Counted from the stretch's first letter, positions 1 through 7,809 are shown. The stretch is DNA of 64,000 bases from BJHQ01 sp964654285 (GCA_964654285.1 CAZZJC010000016.1:1-64000), one strand, 5' to 3'. Notes: generated by a model from the sequence alone, not told the origin. Numbers and translations: made by a program.

Positions 1-577
1 CCCAGTGGGGATCGCGGCCGCGCGAATCCGTGCGAGCCAGCGAGCACGCGGGTCATGGAATCCCATCCTGGTGGCGCCCCCAATTGATCAGAGGGGATTC
101 GAACCTGAGCGCGGTACCGGCCGTCAGGCCGGTAGCGATCCCCGGTGGGGATCGCGGCCGCGCGAATCCGTGCGAGCCAGCAAGCACGCGGGTCATCGAA
201 TACCTCACGCCCCTGTTTTCTTCTGGCACCGGCCGTCTGGCCGGAGCCAGAAGAAAAAACCGGATGGTGAGGGATTCGAACCTGAGCGCGGTACCGGCCG
301 TCCGGCCGGTAGCGATTCCCAGTGGGGATCGCGGCCGCGCGAATTCGTGCGAGCCAGCGAGCACGCCGGTCATGGAATCCCATCCTGGTGGCACCCCCAA
401 TTGATCAGAAGGGATTCGAACCTGAGCGCGGTACCGGCCGTCAGGCCGGTAGCGATCCCCGGTGGGGATCGCGGCCGCGCGAATCCGTGCGAGCCAGCGA
501 GCACGCCGGTCATGGAATACCTCACTACCCTGTTTTCTCTTTACGCCGGCCGTCTGGCCGGCGTAAAGAGAAAAAAC
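1..577. repeat. 317-bp higher-order repeat with tRNA-3'-end fragments and hairpins
   Basis: No protein gene is convincing here. The block GGGGATCGCGGCCGCGCGAA begins at 7, 147, 324 and 464, spaced 140, 177 and 140, so a 140+177 bp composite (317 bp) is present almost twice. Each sub-unit contains GGGATTCGAACC, the complement of a tRNA T-arm. At 259-283 the copy matches the 3' end of the tRNA-Ser gene at 579 onward (GGATGGTGAGGGATTCGAAC). Each unit also has palindromes such as TACCGGCC-GTCA-GGCCGGTA and GCGATCCCC-GGT-GGGGATCGC. The ~20-bp inverted repeat around CTCTTTACGCCGGCC (532-576) lies directly 3' of the tRNA. Origin by tandem duplication from the tRNA gene is inferred. Long reading frames across it are repeat artefacts. 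Confidence 0.85.
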
Positions 578-664
578 CGGATGGTGAGGGATTCGAACCC
601 CCGGGGCCGTTTCCAACCCGTCTGTTTAGTAAACAGATGCTTTAGACCGCTCAGCCAACCATCC
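578..664 (-). tRNA. tRNA-Ser, apparent anticodon ACU
   Basis: The complement folds as a class II tRNA. The acceptor stem GGATGGT/ACCATCC is perfect and is followed by discriminator G, a serine determinant. The anticodon stem TCTGT/ACAGA encloses loop TTACTAA. The variable arm is long (GGGTT/GGCCC around GGAAAC), and the T-loop TTCGAAT sits on a five-pair stem with one G-T pair. Position 34 reads A, giving ACU where bacterial tRNA-Ser for AGY codons has GCU. CCA is not encoded. A perfect inverted repeat follows the 3' end, but it lacks a clear T-tract after it on this strand. The gene is probably real; the anticodon base needs confirmation. Confidence 0.85.
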
Positions 665-681
665 CCGGAACAGAGGTCACG

Positions 682-1134
682 TCACTCCGCCAGATCGACG
701 GCCGAGCCGGTGGAGCCGTTGCCGGTCACCGGCTTGAGGTCGATGATCCGCACGTCCTCGGCGGAGACGAGTTCGAGGGCGAAGGTTTCGCGGGTGCCGA
801 GGCGGATCAGGATGCGCTTGCCCTCGATCAGGTTCAGCGGGTGCGCCTCGCGCAGCTGTTCGTCGTCGCAGAAGGTGCCGTTGGTCGACAGGTCGTGCAG
901 GGTCACCGTCGTGCCACGGATCGACAGGCGCAGATGGCGTCGCGAAACCGTGTTGAAATCGTGGTCATTGTCGCGGGTGGTGGGCGGGGCCTTGAGATAT
1001 CCTGCCGCCCGGCGCAAACTGATGTCGCACGAACGGCTGCGGCCGAGGACGAGGTCCGCATCCGCGCCGAGCACGTAGCGTTCACCGTCCACAAGGCCGG
1101 CAGTGCCGAACAGAACAGGGACCAAGGCGGGCAT
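682..1134 (-). CDS. FHA domain protein
   Basis: Predicted 150-aa cytoplasmic protein made of a single forkhead-associated domain, a fold that binds phosphothreonine peptides. Visible FHA signatures are the GRSRSCDI strand-loop, SRRHL (the phosphate-contacting Ser/Arg/His region) and NGTF near residue 100. A loop of about 20 residues between the first two motifs is longer than usual. The C-terminal tail is short and Gly/Ser rich. The start at ATG 1134 keeps the first beta strand (PVLFGTAGL); an upstream in-frame start would overlap rnpA further. Its start codon overlaps that of the divergent rnpA (shared CATG). No kinase gene is adjacent, so the partner is unknown. Confidence 0.85.
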   Translation of the reverse strand: MPALVPVLFGTAGLVDGERYVLGADADLVLGRSRSCDISLRRAAGYLKAPPTTRDNDHDFNTVSRRHLRLSIRGTTVTLHDLSTNGTFCDDEQLREAHPLNLIEGKRILIRLGTRETFALELVSAEDVRIIDLKPVTGNGSTGSAVDLAE

Positions 1135-1711
1135 GGCAGATCCTGCAGAGTCAAAGGCTTCCGATAGCCACGCTAATCCCCCCACCCAGGATGACAATCC
1201 CGCGGTTGCCGGCGCTGGACCGGCTGCGGAGGTCGCGATCCCGGGGCAGGGGCACCCCCCATCCGAGCGTCTCCACGACGGCCGCGACTACAGCCGGGTG
1301 TTCAATCGCCAGCAGAAGGCGGCGGGGCGCTTCTGCGTGCTCCTGCTGCGGCCGCGCAGCGCCCGCGAAGGCCGGGCGGCGCGGTTGGGAGTCATGGTGC
1401 CGGCCAAGGCGATCAAGACGGCGGTGCGCCGGCATCAGATCAAGCGCTGGGTGCGCGAGCTGTTCCGCCTGAAGCTCAAGCATGTCCTGGCCGGTCACGA
1501 TGCGGTCGTGCTCCTGCGCTCTGATCCGCCCGAGGACGGAGGCCACGCCGCGATCGATCGCGAACTGCACGGATTGGCGCCCAAGGCGCTCGCCGCCCAG
1601 GCCCAGCCCCAGGGTCGGGGCGGTCGTGGGCGAGGCCCCGGCCGACCGGGTGGCGGTGCTGGTCCCGCAGGCCAGGGCGGGAACCGGAATCCGCCTCCGG
1701 CGCGGCCATGA
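1133..1711 (+). CDS. rnpA: Ribonuclease P protein component
   Basis: Protein subunit of RNase P, which with the P RNA removes 5' leaders from pre-tRNAs. The core runs from about residue 45 (LHDGRDYSRVF) through the basic signature AVRRHQIKRWVRELFR, which matches the family RNR box. The protein is 192 aa, longer than the usual 110-130. It has a ~44-residue low-complexity N-terminal extension with no alternative in-frame GTG or TTG start, and a Gly/Arg/Pro-rich C-terminal tail of about 50 residues. The stop overlaps the yidD start (ATGA), the classic rnpA-yidD arrangement. rpmH, often just upstream, is absent; a divergent FHA gene is there instead. Confidence 0.9.
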   Translation: MADPAESKASDSHANPPTQDDNPAVAGAGPAAEVAIPGQGHPPSERLHDGRDYSRVFNRQQKAAGRFCVLLLRPRSAREGRAARLGVMVPAKAIKTAVRRHQIKRWVRELFRLKLKHVLAGHDAVVLLRSDPPEDGGHAAIDRELHGLAPKALAAQAQPQGRGGRGRGPGRPGGGAGPAGQGGNRNPPPARP

Positions 1712-1959
1712 TCGCGCGGGTGCTGGCGCTGGTCGTGCGCGGATACCAGCGGTTCATCTCGCCGCTCAAGCCGCAGACCTGCCGCTTCCGGCCGACCTGC
1801 TCGGAATACACGGTCCAGGCGCTGCGGCGGCATGGCGCCATGCGTGGCGGCTGGCTCGCGACGAAGCGGATCTGCCGTTGCCACCCCTGGGGCGGGCACG
1901 GCTGGGATCCGGTCCCGGGTTGCGGTTGCGATGGCGATCCTCCGGTTCCGGGAGGCTGA
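1708..1959 (+). CDS. yidD: YidD membrane protein insertion efficiency factor
   Basis: 83-aa protein of the YidD family, a small membrane-associated factor that aids insertion of inner-membrane proteins with YidC. Family hallmarks are visible: RGYQRFISPLKPQTCRFRPT, then CSEYTVQALRRHG, and the RICRCHPWGGHGWDPVP motif near residue 55. An amphipathic N-terminal helix (IARVLALVVRGY) precedes them. Translation is probably coupled to rnpA through the ATGA overlap. The short C-terminal tail (CGCDGDPPVPGG) is normal for the family. Identification is secure from motif and context. Confidence 0.95.
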   Translation: MIARVLALVVRGYQRFISPLKPQTCRFRPTCSEYTVQALRRHGAMRGGWLATKRICRCHPWGGHGWDPVPGCGCDGDPPVPGG

Positions 1960-2157
1960 TCGGCAACGGGTCTGCCCGTTCGCGAAAGGCAAAGTGCAAA
2001 TATCGGATTTGTGGTTTGAGCCCGTCTCCCTGTTGCTATCATCGCCATCTCGTACGCGGTCGATCGCGTCGACGGCGACTGATTTCCGGTCTCCGCACCG
2101 CCCAGGTGCGATGTCTTCCCTCCGGGGTCGATTCCACCCCAGAAGAAAGCAGGCATC
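1960..2157 (+). promoter_or_regulatory. Long leader of the RRM gene, possible weak promoter
   Basis: 198 bp without a gene. A TTTGAG...TATCAT pair separated by 16 bp (about 2015-2042) could be a sigma70-type promoter, but neither box is close to consensus. The remaining ~115 bp would be a long 5' untranslated leader before the ATG at 2158. Such leaders are common in front of cold-inducible RNA-binding protein genes, but no fold or motif here proves this. Confidence 0.25.
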
Positions 2158-2469
2158 ATGGAACTCTACGTCGGCAATCTGCCGTGGTCCGTCACGGACG
2201 AATCCCTCACCGCGCTCTTCGCCGCCCACGGCAAGATCGATCGCGCCAAGGTCGTGACCGACCGCGAGACCGGCCGCAGCCGCGGTTTCGCCTTCGTGAC
2301 CGTCAATGACGACGCGGTCGCCAACGCCGCGATCAACGCGCTCAACGGCAAGGACATGGAAGGCCGTGCGCTGACCGTGCGCAAGGCCGAGCCGCGTCCG
2401 CCGCGTCAGGAAGGCGGCATGGGCGGCGGCCACGGTGGTGGCGACCGCGGCGGCTACCGCCGCTCCTGA
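2158..2469 (+). CDS. RRM-type RNA-binding protein
   Basis: 103-aa protein with one complete RNA-recognition motif. RNP2 is LYVGNL at residues 3-8 and RNP1 is RGFAFVTV around residue 41, both keeping the aromatic residues that stack on RNA bases. The domain ends near residue 78 and is followed by a Gly/Arg-rich tail (GGMGGGHGGGDRGGYRRS). This layout matches the glycine-rich bacterial RNA-binding proteins of cyanobacteria and PVC bacteria, several of which respond to cold. A GC-rich terminator hairpin follows at 2482, so it is probably monocistronic. The RNA target is unknown. Confidence 0.93.
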   Translation: MELYVGNLPWSVTDESLTALFAAHGKIDRAKVVTDRETGRSRGFAFVTVNDDAVANAAINALNGKDMEGRALTVRKAEPRPPRQEGGMGGGHGGGDRGGYRRS

Positions 2470-2481
2470 ACCGTTGCGGGT

Positions 2482-2513
2482 CTCGCCGCCCTGGTTCCAG
2501 GGCGGCGAGGTTT
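2482..2513 (+). terminator. Rho-independent-like terminator after the RRM gene
   Basis: CTCGCCGCCCTGG pairs with CCAGGGCGGCGAG (2482-2509), a 12-13 bp GC stem with a minimal loop, followed by GTTT. It lies 13 bp after the RRM stop. The T-tract is short, which is common in high-GC genomes. Confidence 0.65.
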
Positions 2514-2629
2514 GCCCCCGGATCAGGCCGATTCTTCGTGTAATCCATCTGATTCCGCGCATCGCCCGCCCGTCGGGCGGTGCGGCCGGGGTTCAGCGCA
2601 GCCGGACGCCTCCGGCCCAAGGGAATCCT

Positions 2630-2788
2630 ATGTCGAAACGTACACCGGCGACCTTCGCCAAGCGTCAGCGGGAAATGGACAAGAAACGCTGGGCTGATGA
2701 AAAGCGCAAGAAGAAGGCTGAGCGCCGCGCCGCCGGTCCGTCCCCGCTGATCGAGGCGCCGCCAGTCCCGCCGATCACCGATGGCTGA
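2630..2788 (+). CDS. Small basic Lys/Arg-rich protein
   Basis: 52-aa predicted protein beginning MSKRTPATFAKRQREM, followed by a strongly basic helical stretch (DKKRWADEKRKKKAERRAA) and a Pro-rich tail ending PPITDG. It overlaps the start of the nitronate monooxygenase gene by 8 bp, which suggests co-translation. Similar short proteins opening with a (K)RTP..FAKRQREM-like segment occur in several bacterial phyla without known function; that is from memory and should be searched. The composition suggests nucleic-acid or ribosome association, but that is only inference. Confidence 0.65.
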   Translation: MSKRTPATFAKRQREMDKKRWADEKRKKKAERRAAGPSPLIEAPPVPPITDG

Positions 2789-4256
2789 TCCTTCGGAATC
2801 ATCCGCCACCGCCGCTGCCCGCCGTCTGCCTGCCATCATCCAGGGCGGCATGGGCGTGTCCGTCTCGAATTGGCGTCTGGCCCACACCACCTCACGGGCG
2901 GGGTGCCTCGGCGTGATCTCCGGCACCGGTCTGGATCGCGTCGTGGCCTATCGCCTGCAGGAAGGCGACGCCGGGGGCCACCTCCGCCGGGTCATCGCCC
3001 GCTTCCCTTTTCCCGCCATCGCGGAACGGGTGCTTGCACGCTGGTTCGTGCCCGGCGGCATCGCCCGCGCCGGAGCCTACCGCCCTTCGACGATGATCGG
3101 ACATCAGCCCAGCGCGGAAAACCTGGAATTGATCGTGGTCGCGAACTACGCCGAGGTCGCCCTGGCCAAGGAAGGCCACGCTGGTGCGGTCGGCATCAAT
3201 CTGCTGGAGAAGATCCAGGTCCCGAACCTCGCGTCACTCTACGGCGCGCTGCTCGCCGGGGTCGACGCGGTGCTCATGGGCGCCGGCATCCCGCGCGAGA
3301 TCCCTGCCGCGCTCGAACTGCTGGCGCGGCACGACCCCGCCACCCTGGTGCTGCACGTCGCCGGCGCCCTGGAAGGGGAGATCACCCGGCTGCGCTTCGC
3401 GCCACGCGAACTCGTCGGCGACGTGCCGTTGCCGACCCTGGTCCGGCCGCCTTTCCTGGCGGTCATCGCCTCGGACACCCTGGCCCAGTCGCTGGCGCGT
3501 TCGACCAACGGACAGGTCGATGGTTTCGTCATCGAAGGCCCGATCGCCGGCGGCCACAACGCGCCGCCGCGCAACCATGCCGGCCAGCTCAATGCCCGCG
3601 GCGAACCGGTCTATGGGCCGCGCGACGTGGTCGACCTCGAACGCATCAAGCGCCTGGGGCGGCCGTTCTGGCTTGCCGGCGGCTATGGCGATCCCGGTGG
3701 CCTGGCGCGGGCGCAGGCCCAGGGCGCGCACGGGGTGCAGATGGGCACCGCCTTCGCCTTCAGCCAGGAATCCGGGTTGAAGCCGGAACTCAAGGCCCAG
3801 GCCCTGGCGATGGTCCAGGCCGGTACGGCCCAGGTCTTCACCGACCCGCAGGCATCCCCGACCGGGTTCCCCTTCAAGGTGGTCGAACTGCCGGGAACCT
3901 TGTCGGAAGCCGCCGTGTACGCGAGCCGGACCCGGGTCTGCAACCTCGGCTACCTGCGCCAGGCCTATCGTCTGCCGGATGGCCGCATCGGCTGGCGCTG
4001 CCCGGCCGAACCCGAGGCGCACTTCATCGCCAAGGGCGGCGAACCCGCCGAACTGGTCGGGCGCAAATGCCTGTGCAACGGGCTGATGTCCTCCGCCGGC
4101 CTGGCCCTCGCCACCGCGGCCGGTGGGCGTGAACTGCCGCTGGTGACGGCTGGGGACAACCTCACCACCCTGGGCGCGGTCGGCGTCGATCTCGCCGGCT
4201 ACGATGTCCAGGCCGTGCTCGACCTGCCGGTTCCGGTCGCGTCCCCCACCGCCTGA
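2781..4256 (+). CDS. Nitronate monooxygenase-like flavoprotein
   Basis: 491-aa TIM-barrel flavin enzyme of the nitronate monooxygenase / 2-nitropropane dioxygenase superfamily. IIQGGMGVSVSNWRLA at residues 13-28 is the FMN-binding N-terminus, and FVIEGPIAGGHNAPPR near residue 252 carries the family GxxxGGH phosphate-binding and His region. Typical members are 320-360 aa. This one has about 120 extra C-terminal residues with several cysteines (VCNLGYLRQAY, WRCPAEPE, GRKCLCNGL), like the longer PfaD-like and 2-nitropropane dioxygenase-like group. The substrate cannot be told from sequence. It probably shares a transcript with the small basic protein upstream. Confidence 0.85.
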   Translation: MADPSESSATAAARRLPAIIQGGMGVSVSNWRLAHTTSRAGCLGVISGTGLDRVVAYRLQEGDAGGHLRRVIARFPFPAIAERVLARWFVPGGIARAGAYRPSTMIGHQPSAENLELIVVANYAEVALAKEGHAGAVGINLLEKIQVPNLASLYGALLAGVDAVLMGAGIPREIPAALELLARHDPATLVLHVAGALEGEITRLRFAPRELVGDVPLPTLVRPPFLAVIASDTLAQSLARSTNGQVDGFVIEGPIAGGHNAPPRNHAGQLNARGEPVYGPRDVVDLERIKRLGRPFWLAGGYGDPGGLARAQAQGAHGVQMGTAFAFSQESGLKPELKAQALAMVQAGTAQVFTDPQASPTGFPFKVVELPGTLSEAAVYASRTRVCNLGYLRQAYRLPDGRIGWRCPAEPEAHFIAKGGEPAELVGRKCLCNGLMSSAGLALATAAGGRELPLVTAGDNLTTLGAVGVDLAGYDVQAVLDLPVPVASPTA

Positions 4257-4350
4257 TCCGGTCTGCCGCGAGACGACGACCACAGGATCCCGTGATCGAC
4301 GTGTGCGCGGGGCCGGGTTGCGCAGGTGGCCTCCGATCGAGGATGCCCGC

Positions 4351-5154
4351 ATGCCCCAGCTTCCCTCGCTGCCTCTCTGGCCCCATTCCGCCCCCGGCCT
4401 GCGCCAGGATGGGATCGACGACAGTCCGGCCCTCATCCCGTTTCTTCCCGAAGGGAAGGGGCCGTTCCCCGCCATCGTGGTCTGCGCCGGCGGCGGCTAC
4501 GGTGCACGGGCCGGGCATGAGGGAGCACCCGTCGCGGAGTGGTTGGCGTCGATCGGCATCGCCGGCCTGGTGGTCAGCTACCGCTTCGCTCCGAACCGTC
4601 ACCCCATCCCGCTCACCGACGTCCAGCGCGCGATCCGCCTCGCCCGCAGCCAGGCGCCGGCGTGGAACCTGGATGCGCGACGGGTCGGCATCCTCGGGTT
4701 CAGCGCCGGCGGGCATCTCGCCGCCAGCGCCGCGACCATCCACGACAGCGGGCTGACCGTTGGCGATGCGATCGACCAGCTGCCCTGCCGGCCCGACTGC
4801 GCCGTGCTCTGCTACGCCGTGCTGACCTTCGGCGACCACCGCCACCACGGCTCGATGTACAACCTGTTCGGCACCGGCATCCCGGCGCGGCCGCTGCGCG
4901 AGGCGCTGTCCCCGGAACGCCGGGTGACATCCGCGACCCCGCCGTGCTTCCTCTGGCATACCGCCAGCGATGACGCGGTGCCGGTGCAGAACAGCCTGCA
5001 ATTCGCCACCGCATTGGCCGACCAGCGCGTGCCCTTCGCCCTGCACGTCTATCCCGAGGGCCAGCACGGCCTGGGTCTGGCGCAGGGGCATCCGTCCGCC
5101 GCCGGCTGGACCCGCGATTGCGCGGAATGGCTGCGCCAGCTCGGCTGGCGCTGA
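4351..5154 (+). CDS. Alpha/beta hydrolase, acetylxylan-esterase-like
   Basis: 267-aa serine hydrolase. The oxyanion region is VVCAGGGYGARAGHEG (an HGGG-like turn), the nucleophile elbow is GFSAGGH at about residue 117, the acid is likely the Asp in HTASDDAVPV, and the catalytic His is in EGQHGLG. The order and spacing fit the BD-FAE / esterase-lipase group that includes carbohydrate acetyl esterases. No signal peptide is seen, so it is probably cytoplasmic. The start at 4351 leaves 93 bp after the previous gene; a longer frame upstream lacks homology-like sequence. It converges with the next gene, 15 bp away. Confidence 0.85.
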   Translation: MPQLPSLPLWPHSAPGLRQDGIDDSPALIPFLPEGKGPFPAIVVCAGGGYGARAGHEGAPVAEWLASIGIAGLVVSYRFAPNRHPIPLTDVQRAIRLARSQAPAWNLDARRVGILGFSAGGHLAASAATIHDSGLTVGDAIDQLPCRPDCAVLCYAVLTFGDHRHHGSMYNLFGTGIPARPLREALSPERRVTSATPPCFLWHTASDDAVPVQNSLQFATALADQRVPFALHVYPEGQHGLGLAQGHPSAAGWTRDCAEWLRQLGWR

Positions 5155-5169
5155 GAACGCGACCGGCCC

Positions 5170-6615
5170 TCAGCCCGCCGTTTTGCGGGTGGCAGCCCAG
5201 TCGCGCACCCGCTTCCACTGCACCGCCGTGCGCTGGGCGAGGGCGGTCATGGTGACCTCCTGGAAGCCGATCAGGTTGGGTTTCACCAGATCATTGAGCG
5301 GTTTCGCGAAGCCGGCGTTGAATCGGGCCCGGCCGGTGGCGGCGCCGACGATCGAACCGACCGATGCCCCGTTGCAGTCGGTGTCGAGGCCGCACATCAC
5401 CGCGACCGCCGGGCCCTGCAACGAATCCATGCGGCCGTAGACCAGGCCGAGCACCACGATCAGCGCATTGTTGATGGTGTGCACGGGATTCATGCCCGTG
5501 ACGCGGGTCTTGTTCCAGCGATGCCAGGGGCTGATCCGGGCGCAGCGCCGTTCCACCCAGGCCATGGCGGTTTCCCAGTCGGGCAGGTGCGGCAGCTCGG
5601 CGAGCAGGTCGTTCACCGCGATGGCGAGGCGGCAGCGGGCCGGGATCTCGGACAGGCCGATCGCGACCAGCTTGAGCGGATCGTGCTCGACGAAGGCGGC
5701 CGCCTGCATCGCGGCGCAGAACATCTCGCCGTAGATGCCGTTGCGCTCATGCGTCCAGCTCGCGTCGCGCCAGGCGAACTCGGCGGCCAGTTGCGGATCG
5801 CCGGCGGCGCAGAACGCCCAGCCGTCGGAGCGGATCTGCGCCCCGATCCATTCGCGGTACGGATTCCGGTGCCGTCGCGTCCACGCCGGGACGCAGGCCA
5901 CGCTCCCGGGTGCGGGCCAGCGGATGCTGCGGTTCCAGAAGTTGAGGATGGCCTGGGTCTCGGCGGTGCAGATGTCCGAGAACGGGATGCGGCGGGTCCA
6001 GGTGTAGGCGATGTCGCTCCAGGTGAACCCTGGGCCGAACTCCTCGACCACCTTGAGGCCGATGAGCGAGTAATGGATGTCGTCGTCGGGTTCGGCGTAG
6101 GCGACGTGCTCGCGGATGGACTGCCCCTTGCCCAGGGTCTTGCCATCGCCGACATCGCGTCCGCTGAAGTAGTCCCTGAGCGGCCATTCTCCGCGTGCCG
6201 TCAGGTACGCCTTGATGTTCGCCCTGCCGTTCGGGATGCCATCCGCCGCGCCCATGCCCATGCCTTCGACCGGCTTGCCCAGGACGCAGCCGGCGCAGCG
6301 GCCGGTCCAGGCGCCATGCAGCCGGTCGAGGAGTTCCGCTTCGCCCGGGTTCCAGGCCAGCCGGCGCGGACCATCCGGGCGCAGCGCCCGGATCTCGGCG
6401 AGATCGTTGGGCTCCTCGCGTTCGAGCGCGGGATCTCCGGGCAGGGCCTGCAAGCGGTCGTAGAGCGGCGCGATGCGTTCGGAGTTCCAGCCATCCGCTT
6501 CAGGACAGAGGGCATCGATGGCCGCCTTGAGGTCGGCGGGCACCACGGCCCCTTCATCACGTTTCTGGATGAGCTCCTCGATGAGCAGCCCGTAGTCGTT
6601 CGCCCAGCCGGCCAT
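5170..6615 (-). CDS. ADP-ribosylglycohydrolase family protein
   Basis: 481-aa protein with the all-helical DraG/ARH fold, whose best-known members remove ADP-ribose from proteins using a binuclear Mg site. Motifs present are GRCAGCVLGKPVEG (N-terminal acidic/Gly segment), AEPDDDIHYS (metal-binding Asp cluster) and CGLDTDCNGASVGSIVGA (C-terminal DTD metal motif). About 90 N-terminal residues precede the fold. The start at 6615 follows an AGGAG site at good spacing; farther upstream starts have none. Many long relatives in PVC bacteria sit in sugar-catabolism loci, so a glycoside or nucleoside substrate is possible. An AraC regulator diverges from it. Confidence 0.87.
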   Translation of the reverse strand: MAGWANDYGLLIEELIQKRDEGAVVPADLKAAIDALCPEADGWNSERIAPLYDRLQALPGDPALEREEPNDLAEIRALRPDGPRRLAWNPGEAELLDRLHGAWTGRCAGCVLGKPVEGMGMGAADGIPNGRANIKAYLTARGEWPLRDYFSGRDVGDGKTLGKGQSIREHVAYAEPDDDIHYSLIGLKVVEEFGPGFTWSDIAYTWTRRIPFSDICTAETQAILNFWNRSIRWPAPGSVACVPAWTRRHRNPYREWIGAQIRSDGWAFCAAGDPQLAAEFAWRDASWTHERNGIYGEMFCAAMQAAAFVEHDPLKLVAIGLSEIPARCRLAIAVNDLLAELPHLPDWETAMAWVERRCARISPWHRWNKTRVTGMNPVHTINNALIVVLGLVYGRMDSLQGPAVAVMCGLDTDCNGASVGSIVGAATGRARFNAGFAKPLNDLVKPNLIGFQEVTMTALAQRTAVQWKRVRDWAATRKTAG

Positions 6616-6752
6616 GGTGGTCTCCTGGGCGGACATGCTGGGGATCGGGGGCGGGACGCACTGGGCTTTTTCACACGGACGATCGACTTTTCCGCTTATC
6701 AATCGTCAGCAGCGGCGCATAATATTGGCAGAAGGGACCCGCAGATCGATCT

Positions 6753-7631
6753 ATGCTCGCCTGGGACGGCCCCTACAGCCCCTACATCCACGCCTGCGAC
6801 GCCAGTCCGCGTCCCAGCCCCTGGCAGATGCCGCAGCGTCGGATGACGCATTGGCTGCTGGTCGCGTCGCTGGCTGGCGAGGAACGTCTGCGCATCGAGG
6901 ACGAGCATGTGCACGTCCCGGAAGGCGCCTCCTACCTCATCCAGCCGGGGCAGCTCCATCGCCTGGGTTCGCCGGGCGGATCGACGCCGGCGTGGGTGCA
7001 TTTCGACCTGCTCTTCGATCCCCGCCGCGCCAAGCACCCGCATGGGGTCTACGAGATCGACCTCGGTCCGCGCGCCTCGTTCATGCAGCCCGACGCCCGG
7101 GCTGCGTGGGGTCTCGACCTGCCGCCGTTGATCCCTGCCGCCCTGCGTCCGCGCTTCGCGACCGAGGTTCCGTCGCTCATCGCCCGCTGGCGCGAAGGCA
7201 CCCGCGGTGCCGTGCTGGAGGCCACCGCCCGGTTGTCCGTGCTGCTCGCCGTGCTGATCGACCACGCCCTGGGTTCGCAGGGGCAGCGGGCCGGCGCCCT
7301 GACCCGGAGCGAGCGGCTGGCGCGCGCAGAATCGGTGGCGCGTGCGTCGCTCGGACGTGGCATCGGCGTGGCCGGGATGGCCGCCGCCGCCGGCTGGTCG
7401 CGCGCCCGCTTCGCCGCCGCCTGGCGCGCGGGCCGGGGCGAGACGCCAGGCGCATTCCTGCGGCGCGAACGCATGAACCTCGCCAAGAACCTGCTCCGTC
7501 GTGCCGACCTCGACATCGCCGAAGTCGGCGCCCTGGTCGGCCACCCCGATCCGACCGTGTTCGGCCGCACCTTCCGCCGGACTACCGGGCAGACACCGTC
7601 GCAATGGCGTGCCGGCCCGACGGGGCGTTGA
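6753..7631 (+). CDS. AraC-family transcriptional regulator
   Basis: 292-aa regulator. The N-terminal half (about 1-150) resembles a cupin ligand-binding domain: HVPEGASYLIQPGQLHRL and PAWVHFDLLF are the usual strands. The C-terminal part (from about 190) carries two helix-turn-helix units, ending with the AraC signature IAEVGALVGHPDPTVFGRTFRRTTGQTPSQWR. The first HTH (IGVAGMAAAAGWSRARFAAAW) is less typical but recognisable. It is transcribed away from the ADP-ribosylglycohydrolase gene, with 137 bp between starts, so it probably regulates that gene. The ligand is likely a sugar or glycoside. Confidence 0.88.
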   Translation: MLAWDGPYSPYIHACDASPRPSPWQMPQRRMTHWLLVASLAGEERLRIEDEHVHVPEGASYLIQPGQLHRLGSPGGSTPAWVHFDLLFDPRRAKHPHGVYEIDLGPRASFMQPDARAAWGLDLPPLIPAALRPRFATEVPSLIARWREGTRGAVLEATARLSVLLAVLIDHALGSQGQRAGALTRSERLARAESVARASLGRGIGVAGMAAAAGWSRARFAAAWRAGRGETPGAFLRRERMNLAKNLLRRADLDIAEVGALVGHPDPTVFGRTFRRTTGQTPSQWRAGPTGR

Positions 7632-7809
7632 AGGAACATCGGAAAACCGCCGTGTGCGCTTGCGCCTGGGACCGCCGGTCTCCAACCGGCTGCCGATCAT
7701 CCGGCCATCCCGGCCGGATGGCCGCTTCCAAACCAGCGTGGAGCTTGTCGGGATCCGCGCCGTTCCTATCCCTGCGCCTCCCGCGTCCCCATTCCGAGAT
7801 CGCCATCCC
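7632..7809. other. Intergenic spacer with GC hairpins
   Basis: 178 bp with no gene. It contains CCGGCC-ATCC-CGGCCGG-type pairing near 7698-7722 and a GGGACCGCCGGTCTCCAACC segment of the kind seen in dispersed intergenic repeats of related bacteria. No promoter is clear. Confidence 0.4.

Noticed and set aside
5..1078. Open frames of up to 357 codons across the tRNA-associated repeat
   Set aside because: The frames owe their length to repetition, cross a tRNA gene and overlap FHA; no homology-like features.
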